Assembly (NCBI GenBank): GCA_035503915.1
Contig: DATJSU010000037.1
Span: 186,001-250,000 of the forward strand
Source of the DNA: DATJMJ01 sp035503915
GTDB lineage: Bacteria > Actinomycetota > Acidimicrobiia > Acidimicrobiales > Palsa-688
Direction of reading: 5' to 3'
Length of the DNA: 64,000 nucleotides
How positions within the stretch are numbered: position 1 is the stretch's first letter; the number at the start of each line of letters is the position of its first letter. The notes under the pieces are model-generated. The model had not been told where the DNA came from. It worked only from the letters and a program-made list of their open reading frames with translations, and did no database searches. This document shows, piece after piece, positions 7,565-14,739 of the stretch. The translations under genes and the position numbers were made by a program.

Positions 7565-9793
7565 ATGACCCCTCGCCATAGGACCCCTCGCCCCCCAAGA
7601 CGCCCGTGGCCCACGGGGCTGTTGACCGCCGTGCTGGTGGGCGCTGGTCTGACCGTGGCCCTAGCCCAGCCTCCGGTGCCAATAGCCGTCGCCAAGGGTC
7701 ACCCTGAGGGCGCTTCGCGACGAACACAGTCGGGCGTCGCCTCCATCGCGATCACCGGCCTTGGGTATGGCCACGGGCGCGGCATGGGCCAGTGGGGCGC
7801 TTTTGGCTACGCCTCCGAGTACGGATGGAGCTACCAGCAGGTGCTTGCCCACTACTACGGGGGTACGACGCTCGGGGTGCTCTCTTTGCCTGAGCCGGAC
7901 ATCACGGTGCACCTGACCGAGCTCGACGGGCACAACACGATTTCTGTCGCCCCGGCGGGCGGGGCCCTGGTGGCAAGCTGGGGCGGGGGCGACACCTGGA
8001 CGGCCCCGGCTTTCGAGGTCACCCGGGCGGGAGGGGTGGAGGTCGTCTACGAGTCGCAGGGTTGTGCCGGGCCCTGGAGACAAGTGGGCGCTTCGACTGG
8101 AGCCGTCACGATCGCCAGTGGCGCCCCCGGGCCCGACGGCGAGGTCCCCACCGCCGTAGGGTCCTCGCAGCTGGCTGCATGCATCCCAGGTGTTGGAGAA
8201 CGCGCCTACCAGGGCTACCTCGTCGCCCAACCAGACGGCGAGACGCAGAACCTCGTGGGCCTCGAAGATTACGTCGATGGCGTCGTCCCGGCGGAGTCCC
8301 CGGCGAGCTGGGCTGGCGAGGGAGGTGAAGCCGCTCTCGAGGCGCAGGCGGTCGCCGCTCGCAGCTACGCGGTCGCCTATGTCGCTACCTCTGGTCAGAT
8401 CTGCGACACGACCGCATGCCAGGTGTACCTGGGAGTCCCCGACCAGTACGGCCCCACGGCGGACTCGGCAGTCTCGGCAACGCAAGCAGAGGTGCTGTAT
8501 TGCGACGCCGCCAGTTCTTGCGGCCCCGCCGGCTCGGTGGCTCTCACGGAGTACTCCGCCTCGACCGGGGGGTACAGCGCTGGAGGGGCATTTCCGCCAG
8601 TACCTGACCTCGGTGACTCGGTCCCTGCCAACCCTGTCCATGGCTGGACGGCACTCGTACCTGTGAGCCAGGTAGAGGCGGCTTTCCCCGGCATCGGAGC
8701 ACTCTTGTCAGTGCAGGTCCTGCAGCGCAACGGATTGGGACCGATGGGTGGCCGGGCCGAGCTCGTGGCGGTCAATGGGTCAGAGGGTTCTGAAACCGTA
8801 CCCGGTACGCAGTTCGCGGCTGCCATAGGGCTGCGGAGCAACTGGTTCGCGGTGGGTGCGGTGCCAGGCGGCACCACTTTGCCGGGGAACACCACAACCA
8901 CGACTGCTCCGCCGGGCCCGACAACCTCTACCTCGACGGTCACGTCGACTTCCCTTCCTTCCGGCGCGTCAGGCAGCGAACTGCGCGGCGTCGGCGCCGC
9001 GGGTGGTCCTGGCCGGGCGGGGGGCGAGCCGGACGAGGGTTATTGGGTCGTCGACAAGCAAGGGGTGGTGAGCACCTTCGGTGACGCCGGGTTTTTCGGC
9101 ACGGCCGCGGGCACCAAGCTCCAAGGCCGGGTCGTGGCAATGGCGGCTACGCCCGATGGCGGTGGGTACTGGCTCGCCGGGTCGAACGGAGGAGTGCTGG
9201 CTTTCGGTGACGCGCGCTGGTACGGCTCGGCGAGCGACTTGCGTTTGCGAGCACCACTGGTCGCGATGGCCGCTACACGTGATGGGCGGGGCTACTGGCT
9301 CGTGACCAGCGACGGCGGCGTCTTCGCGTACGGGGACGCTGGTTACTACGGGTCCCTGGCCAGCTTTCACATCGGAGCGAGCGTCAGCGGCTTCGCTCCG
9401 GCACCCGGGGATAACGGGTACTGGCTCGTGACCAGGGACGGCGGTGTTTTTGCATTTGGGGACACCGGCTTTTACGGCTCAGCTGCGCCCTCCCAACTGT
9501 CGCAGCCCATCAGCGGGATCTTGCCCAGCAATGACGGCCGCGGGTACTTCCTGGTCGCTCGCGACGGCGGTGTTTTTGCATATGGGGACGCCATCTTCAA
9601 AGGGTCGCTGCCCGAGATCCGCGTCCGGGCGCACGTCGTCGGGGCGGCGACGACCTCCAACGGTTCGGGCTACTACGTGCTGAGCAGGGCGGGCGACGTG
9701 TACGGGTTTGGTGACGCCGTGCTGCCGGGAGTGACCGACCCTGACCTTTCCAGCGTCGCGGTCGCTATCGTCTGCTACCGGTCGCAGATTTAG
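7565..9793 (+). CDS. Exported SpoIID/LytB-like protein with C-terminal GYWL repeats
   Basis: 742 residues from ATG 7565. Basic residues then a hydrophobic segment 'LLTAVLVGAGLTVALA' form an export signal. The SpoIID/LytB fold is shown by 'GYGHGRGMGQWGAFGYA' near the N-terminus and by 'LEDYVDGVVPAESPASW' with 'LEAQAVAARSYA' about 180 residues later. Family members cleave or help amidases cleave peptidoglycan glycan strands. A Thr/Ser/Pro linker then leads to six GYWL...FGDA..YGS repeats. Start choice is uncertain: a TTG at 7475 precedes a likely -10 box, and a CTG at 7538 has the better-placed ribosome site. It lies 136 nt after the S8 protease with the same repeat module, so a shared cell-wall location is likely. 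Confidence 0.9.
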   Translation: MTPRHRTPRPPRRPWPTGLLTAVLVGAGLTVALAQPPVPIAVAKGHPEGASRRTQSGVASIAITGLGYGHGRGMGQWGAFGYASEYGWSYQQVLAHYYGGTTLGVLSLPEPDITVHLTELDGHNTISVAPAGGALVASWGGGDTWTAPAFEVTRAGGVEVVYESQGCAGPWRQVGASTGAVTIASGAPGPDGEVPTAVGSSQLAACIPGVGERAYQGYLVAQPDGETQNLVGLEDYVDGVVPAESPASWAGEGGEAALEAQAVAARSYAVAYVATSGQICDTTACQVYLGVPDQYGPTADSAVSATQAEVLYCDAASSCGPAGSVALTEYSASTGGYSAGGAFPPVPDLGDSVPANPVHGWTALVPVSQVEAAFPGIGALLSVQVLQRNGLGPMGGRAELVAVNGSEGSETVPGTQFAAAIGLRSNWFAVGAVPGGTTLPGNTTTTTAPPGPTTSTSTVTSTSLPSGASGSELRGVGAAGGPGRAGGEPDEGYWVVDKQGVVSTFGDAGFFGTAAGTKLQGRVVAMAATPDGGGYWLAGSNGGVLAFGDARWYGSASDLRLRAPLVAMAATRDGRGYWLVTSDGGVFAYGDAGYYGSLASFHIGASVSGFAPAPGDNGYWLVTRDGGVFAFGDTGFYGSAAPSQLSQPISGILPSNDGRGYFLVARDGGVFAYGDAIFKGSLPEIRVRAHVVGAATTSNGSGYYVLSRAGDVYGFGDAVLPGVTDPDLSSVAVAIVCYRSQI

Positions 9794-9821
9794 TACTGCC
9801 TCCAGCCACCCTCCGGCGACC

Positions 9822-10781
9822 TCAACCTTGCAGCGCCTTGATGTCGGCGTCGACCATCATGCAGACGAGATCCTCGAAGCTGACTTCGGGCCCCCACCCC
9901 AGCACATCGTGAGCCCGCGTCGCATCACCCACCAGCAGGTCAACTTCTGCAGGGCGTATATGGCGTTCATCGACACGGACGTAGCGCTGCCAGTCGAGCC
10001 CGGCGTGGCCAAATGCGATCTCGCAAAACTGGCGTACGGAATGGGTTTTGCCAGTCGCAACCACGTAGTCCCCCGGTTGGTCCTGTTGCAGCATGAGCCA
10101 CATTGCCCGCACGTAGTCCTTTGCGTACCCCCAGTCCCGCTGTGCGTCCAGGTTGCCGAGCGCGACGTGATCGGCCAGGCCGAGCTTGATGCGAGCGACT
10201 GCGTTGGTCACCTTTCGCGTGACGAACTCCAACCCCCGGCGAGGGCTCTCGTGGTTGAAGAGGATCCCCGAGCTGGCATGGAGGTTGTAGCTCTCCCTGT
10301 AGTTCACTGTCGCCCAGTGCGCGTAGACCTTTGCGACGCCGTAAGGGCTGCGCGGGTAAAAAGGAGTCCGCTCGCTCTGCGGGACCTCTACGACTTTGCC
10401 GAACATCTCCGACGAGCTCGCCTGGTAGAAGCGGGTCGTCGGGCCCACCGTGAGGATCGCGTCGAGGAGGCGGGTCACGCCGAGAGCCGTCACCTCGCCG
10501 GTGAGCACTGGCTGTACCCACGACGTCATTACAAATGATTGCGCTGCCAGGTTGTACACCTCGCTTGGGTTGTAGTCCCGCAAGACCCGGATAAGCGACG
10601 ACTCATCGAGCAAGTCGGCGGACACCATCGTGACCTTGTCCATGAGGTGGGAAATTCGCTCGAAGGTCACGGTGCTGCTGCGGCGGTGAGCTCCGACGAC
10701 GTCGTAACCGTTGTCCAGCAGGAGCTCCGCCAAGTAAGAGCCATCCTGTCCAGTGATCCCGGTGATCAGCGCTGTGGGCAT
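9822..10781 (-). CDS. gmd: GDP-mannose 4,6-dehydratase
   Basis: 319 residues, an extended short-chain dehydrogenase. It converts GDP-D-mannose to GDP-4-keto-6-deoxymannose, the precursor of GDP-rhamnose, fucose or related 6-deoxy sugars. The NAD(P) motif 'GITGQDGSYLAELLL' near the N-terminus is the GMD signature. The active-site Ser/Glu region 'SSSEMFG' and the Tyr-x3-Lys pair in 'SPYGVAK' are intact, as is 'ILFNHESPRRG', typical of GMD. Length is slightly under the usual 330-370 residues. It faces the glycosyltransferase cluster from the far side of two repeat-bearing exported proteins and probably supplies its deoxysugar. No reductase or epimerase partner is in this window. Confidence 0.95.
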   Translation of the reverse strand: MPTALITGITGQDGSYLAELLLDNGYDVVGAHRRSSTVTFERISHLMDKVTMVSADLLDESSLIRVLRDYNPSEVYNLAAQSFVMTSWVQPVLTGEVTALGVTRLLDAILTVGPTTRFYQASSSEMFGKVVEVPQSERTPFYPRSPYGVAKVYAHWATVNYRESYNLHASSGILFNHESPRRGLEFVTRKVTNAVARIKLGLADHVALGNLDAQRDWGYAKDYVRAMWLMLQQDQPGDYVVATGKTHSVRQFCEIAFGHAGLDWQRYVRVDERHIRPAEVDLLVGDATRAHDVLGWGPEVSFEDLVCMMVDADIKALQG

Positions 10782-10841
10782 CCAGATAGCTTGCCTGGCC
10801 GGCAGACGATGGGCAACATCGGCGCCACAAGCGGCTCGACG

Positions 10842-12584
10842 CTAGGCCTCCACCCCGCCGCCCCTCGCCCTCACTGCTTCTTCCACGCTCGAGTACCAGT
10901 GATCGGGGGCGATCACCTTGAGGAGGCCCGCCTGCTTGAGGTCGCGGTGCACGAGGTGCGAAGCACGGGCGATAACCACCTCGGTCCCGGCCGACTTGAG
11001 CTCGGCCACCATTTGGCCAAGAGCCTTCGCGCCCGTGTAATCGACGTCGGACATGCCGGTGGCGTCCAGGACCAGGGTGTGCACGGGCGAGGAGGACTTG
11101 CTCACCAGGTCGAGCACCCGTTCGACCACATGGGTGCAGTTCGCGTACCAGAGGGGAACGTAGAGGAGGTAGACGAGGATGCCCGGGACCTGCTCAGTCG
11201 GAGCTCCGATGTCCGATGGCACCCAGTGGTCGGTCCCTGGTTCCCGGCCGAGCACGCTGTCGCGGGGCCTGGCTGCGATGCGCAACCGTTGCGCGACGGC
11301 CAAGAGAGCCGCCGCGACGACGCCTTGTTCGATCCCGACGAACACGACCACGACAATGGTGATGAGCGCGAGCGCGAACTCGAAACCACCGAACTGGTAG
11401 ATGGCGAGCAGCTCACCAACCCTGAGGAGCCGCGCGGCCACAAAAACCAGCACGGCACCCAGCGCGGCTTCTGGCAGGTCCTTCAGGAGGCTCGTCGCGA
11501 AGGCGAGGACGGCGATGACAGCGGCGACAGCGACGAGGCTGCAGAGCTGAGAACGTGCTCCTGCCGACCGAGCAACGGCAGTGCGCGGGGGGCTCGCGTT
11601 GACCGCAAAGGCACCGGAGAAGCCTGCCAAGAGGCTTCCCACCCCGACAGCAGCCAGGTCGATATCGAAATCCCGAGGGTTTGTACCTTCGCTCGAGCTG
11701 GCCGCGGCGTCAGCAGCAACTCCCGGCCGGCTCGGCCCTGATGCCCGGACCGTGGCCGAGCTTTGCACGATGCACAGGAACGCCACAGTCACAGCCGTCC
11801 CCATGACGTCGCCCACTTTCGAAAGCTCCACGGCTGGCCAAGCAATGTGAGGCAGTTGGGCGTGCACGCCGCCGACGACATGAGCGCCGTGCCTGACGAG
11901 GCCGGCGGCAGCGACCAAAGCCGTGGCGCCGACAACGCCAAAGAGCGCAGCCGGCAGGCGCCTGTCAACCCTCTCTACGACAACGAGCACGGCGAGGACG
12001 CCTAGAGCAATCCCAAGCGCCCACCCGTTGGTCTTGCCAATTTGGTCGACCACCTCGCGCAGCCGGCCCACCGTCGTGGTGCCTCCTCCGGGCAGGCCGA
12101 GCACCGTCGGCAACTGTTTCACGACTATCTCCACGCCGATCCCTGCGAGCACGCCGGTGATCACGGACAGCGGCAAGAAATCAGCGACCCATCCGAGCCG
12201 CAGCGCACCGACGCCTAGCAAAAGCCCGCCAACCACGAGAGCCACGGCGCTCACGAGGTGCTCGTAGCCGGGAGTACCCGTCGCCGCAACCGCTGCCACT
12301 CCCGCGGCGAAGACGGGAGCAGTGGTCGAGTCGGCGCCGACGGACATCGCCGGGTCGCGCCCGAAGATCGCAAAGGCGGCTGAGCCCGCTATGAAGGCGT
12401 AGAAGCCCGCCACCGTCGGCATGTTGGCCAAATGCGCGGTGGCCATCTGTTCGGGGATGGCGATGGCGACCAGGGTCAAGCCCGCCAGCAGGTCGGGCGC
12501 GAAGCTGGAGCGCTTGTACCTTCGCAGTGTCGGCAGCACGGGCAAGGCTCTGGCCGTCATCTGGGGGAACATTAGTGCGGGCAT
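10842..12584 (-). CDS. SulP-family anion transporter with STAS domain
   Basis: 580 residues. The N-terminal membrane core (about 10-12 helices, residues 25-440) starts with 'LLAGLTLVAIAIPEQMA', the SulP entry signature in which the substrate-site helix follows. A cytoplasmic STAS domain occupies roughly 460-575 ('HTLVLDATGMSDVDYTGAKAL'). Bacterial SulP proteins move sulfate, bicarbonate or dicarboxylates; the substrate cannot be assigned. It is divergent from sucC with about 125 nt between starts. If the substrate is a C4-dicarboxylate, the neighbouring sucCD would be relevant, but this is speculation. The ATG at 12584 is followed by two more in-frame ATGs. Confidence 0.92.
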   Translation of the reverse strand: MPALMFPQMTARALPVLPTLRRYKRSSFAPDLLAGLTLVAIAIPEQMATAHLANMPTVAGFYAFIAGSAAFAIFGRDPAMSVGADSTTAPVFAAGVAAVAATGTPGYEHLVSAVALVVGGLLLGVGALRLGWVADFLPLSVITGVLAGIGVEIVVKQLPTVLGLPGGGTTTVGRLREVVDQIGKTNGWALGIALGVLAVLVVVERVDRRLPAALFGVVGATALVAAAGLVRHGAHVVGGVHAQLPHIAWPAVELSKVGDVMGTAVTVAFLCIVQSSATVRASGPSRPGVAADAAASSSEGTNPRDFDIDLAAVGVGSLLAGFSGAFAVNASPPRTAVARSAGARSQLCSLVAVAAVIAVLAFATSLLKDLPEAALGAVLVFVAARLLRVGELLAIYQFGGFEFALALITIVVVVFVGIEQGVVAAALLAVAQRLRIAARPRDSVLGREPGTDHWVPSDIGAPTEQVPGILVYLLYVPLWYANCTHVVERVLDLVSKSSSPVHTLVLDATGMSDVDYTGAKALGQMVAELKSAGTEVVIARASHLVHRDLKQAGLLKVIAPDHWYSSVEEAVRARGGGVEA

Positions 12585-12709
12585 TGCCCAAGATCCCTCG
12601 CTGGCGCCGGGGCCCTGCCTTGGGCTGCGCAGAGCACCCCCCCCGAGGCCGGGTCAACGGTGCATGCCCACTAGTCTTGAGCGGTCCGCCCGCCCTGCAA
12701 GGAGAACCA
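12585..12709. other. Divergent intergenic region, sulP / sucC
   Basis: 125 nt shared upstream region of two divergent operons, with a run of C residues near 12640. The sucC ribosome site AAGGAGA lies at 12699-12705, five bases before its GTG. I could not pick confident -35/-10 pairs for either direction. Confidence 0.6.
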
Positions 12710-13858
12710 GTGGACCTGTTGGAGTACCAGGGGAAGCAGTACTTTGCGCGCTTTGGCATCCCCGTTTCGCCCGGTGGAGTTGCGACCACTCCAGACCAAG
12801 CCGTGCGGTTGGCCGACGAGCTCGGCTATCCCGTAGTTGTCAAGGCACAAGTTCACGTGGGAGGCCGCGGCAAAGCCGGCGGGATCAAGATCGCGGGCAG
12901 CCCGCAAGAGGCAAGAGCCCACGCGGAGGCGATCCTTGGCATGGAGATCCGTGGCCACACGGTGCGCCGAGCCTGGGTAGAGCGCGCAACGGACATTGCT
13001 CGCGAGTACTACGCGAGCTTCACTCTCGACCGCGCGGCCAAAGCCCACCTCGCGATGGTCTCTGCCAAAGGCGGCGTGGACATCGAACAGGTCGCCGAGG
13101 AAGACCCGGGTGCCATTGCCCGGCTCCATATCGACCCCTACCTGGGTTTCGAGGAGGCAGCGGCGCGCGAGCTGGTCGACCGGGCGGGCCTCGACGAAGC
13201 GGCCCGTGCCGGCGCCGAGGCCGTCCTTGTCTGCCTCTACCGCTGTTTTGTGCAAGGTGACGCCGACCTCGTAGAGATAAACCCTTTGGTGCTCACGACT
13301 GACGGGCGCGTGCACGCACTCGACGCGAAAGTTACCCTCGACGACAACGCCGCTTTTCGCCATCCGGAGTGGGAAGAGTTCGCGGGTACCGCCGAACTGG
13401 ACGACCGTGAGCGCATGGCCCGGCACTTGGGGCTGCAGTACGTCGGCCTCGAAGGCTTTGTCGGCATAATCGCCAATGGCGCCGGCCTGGCTATGAGCAC
13501 CTGCGACGTCGTGAACCAAGTCGGCGGCCGCCCAGCCAACTTCTTGGACATCGGCGGGGGGGCGAGCGCCGAGGTAATGGCCAATGCGCTCGAGGTCATC
13601 ACCTCCGACTCGAGCGTGCGCTCGATCTTCATCAATATTTTCGGTGGTATCACTAGGGGGGAAGAGGTCGCCAACGGCATCGTCACCGCACTTGGCAGGG
13701 TCGATATCAAGGTACCGATGGTCGTGCGCCTCGACGGGACGAATGCTGAGCAGGGGAGGGAAATATTGCGCCAAGTACCCTCCGACGTGCTGATCAGCTC
13801 TCCGAGCATGATGGGGGCGGCGAGACTGGCCGTCTCACTTGCGAAAGGGGAAAAATGA
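12710..13858 (+). CDS. sucC: Succinyl-CoA synthetase beta subunit
   Basis: 382 residues. The ADP/GDP-forming enzyme interconverts succinyl-CoA and succinate in the TCA cycle. GTG 12710 is chosen because it follows AAGGAGA and opens with the invariant 'LLEYQGKQYFARFGIP'. The ATP-grasp domain is visible ('VVKAQVHVGGRGKAGGIK'), with metal ligands in 'ADLVEINPLV', followed by the CoA-ligase half ('NGAGLAMSTCDVV', 'GGASAEVMANALEVI', 'INIFGGITRGEEVA'). Length is normal. Its TGA overlaps the sucD ATG (ATGA), so the two subunits are translationally coupled. Confidence 0.97.
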   Translation: MDLLEYQGKQYFARFGIPVSPGGVATTPDQAVRLADELGYPVVVKAQVHVGGRGKAGGIKIAGSPQEARAHAEAILGMEIRGHTVRRAWVERATDIAREYYASFTLDRAAKAHLAMVSAKGGVDIEQVAEEDPGAIARLHIDPYLGFEEAAARELVDRAGLDEAARAGAEAVLVCLYRCFVQGDADLVEINPLVLTTDGRVHALDAKVTLDDNAAFRHPEWEEFAGTAELDDRERMARHLGLQYVGLEGFVGIIANGAGLAMSTCDVVNQVGGRPANFLDIGGGASAEVMANALEVITSDSSVRSIFINIFGGITRGEEVANGIVTALGRVDIKVPMVVRLDGTNAEQGREILRQVPSDVLISSPSMMGAARLAVSLAKGEK

Positions 13859-14739
13859 GCATCTTTGTTGACCAAACGACCAGGGTGATAGTCCACGGCT
13901 TGACGGGTGGCCAAGCGCGCTTCCACGGTCTGCGCAATCGCGATTACGGGACGAAAGTCGTCGCCGGTGTGAACCCCGCGAAAGGTGGCCAGGATGTCGA
14001 GGGGGTACCGATTTTCGCCGACGCGGCCTCAGCGAGGGAGGCAACCGGTGCCAATGCGAGCTTCATAGCCGTGCCGGCGAAGGCCGCCCCGGGCTCGGTC
14101 CTCGAGGCAGCGGCCGCAGGGGTCGAAGTAATCGTCTGCATCACGGAGGGGGTACCAGCTCAGGACGAGGCGCGCGTTTATGGCGAGCTCCAGCACAACT
14201 ACCCCAAGTCTCGCCTGATCGGCCCCAACTGCCCGGGCGTGATCACCCCGGGCAAGTGCAACATCGGCATTACGGCAGGCGAAATTGCGCTTGCCGGTGG
14301 TCCCGTCGGGATCGTCAGCCGGAGCGGGACCCTCACCTACCAAGCGCTTTACGAGCTCAAGCAAATGGGCATCGGGGTGACTACATGCGTAGGCATCGGC
14401 GGAGACCCTGTCCCCGGCACGAGCTTTGTGGATTGTTTGTCAGCCTTCGAAGAGGACCCGGAGACCAAGGCAGTCATGATGATCGGCGAGATAGGCGGGA
14501 CCGAGGAAGAAAAAGCAGCCGATTTTATTTCCGAGCACGTTACCAAGCCCGTGGTCTGCTACATAGCAGGTGTCACCGCGCCCCCGGGGAGGCGCATGGG
14601 GCACGCGGGCGCCATCATTTCTGGGAACAAGGGGACAGCGAAGGTGAAGATGGACGCTTTGGCGGCAGCAGGAGCCAAAGTTGCCAGCAACCCTACTGAA
14701 GCCGGCGAGCTCATGGCGGAGATAGTGCGCGCTCTGTGA
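13855..14739 (+). CDS. sucD: Succinyl-CoA synthetase alpha subunit
   Basis: 294 residues. It carries the CoA-binding Rossmann domain ('VIVHGLTGGQARFHG', 'NPAKGGQDVEGVPIF') and the phospho-histidine loop in 'GRRMGHAGAIISG'. 'GPNCPGVITPGKCNIGI' and 'SRSGTLTYQALYEL' are standard alpha-subunit motifs. It forms a heteromer with SucC. The start overlaps sucC by 4 nt, and the stop overlaps the next gene by 4 nt (GTGA), so all three genes are one transcription and translation unit. Confidence 0.97.
   Translation: MSIFVDQTTRVIVHGLTGGQARFHGLRNRDYGTKVVAGVNPAKGGQDVEGVPIFADAASAREATGANASFIAVPAKAAPGSVLEAAAAGVEVIVCITEGVPAQDEARVYGELQHNYPKSRLIGPNCPGVITPGKCNIGITAGEIALAGGPVGIVSRSGTLTYQALYELKQMGIGVTTCVGIGGDPVPGTSFVDCLSAFEEDPETKAVMMIGEIGGTEEEKAADFISEHVTKPVVCYIAGVTAPPGRRMGHAGAIISGNKGTAKVKMDALAAAGAKVASNPTEAGELMAEIVRAL

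Noticed and set aside
12671..13774. Long minus-strand open frame opposite sucC
   Set aside because: It is antisense to an unmistakable sucC, and its translation has no recognisable domain. Long antisense frames are expected at this GC content.
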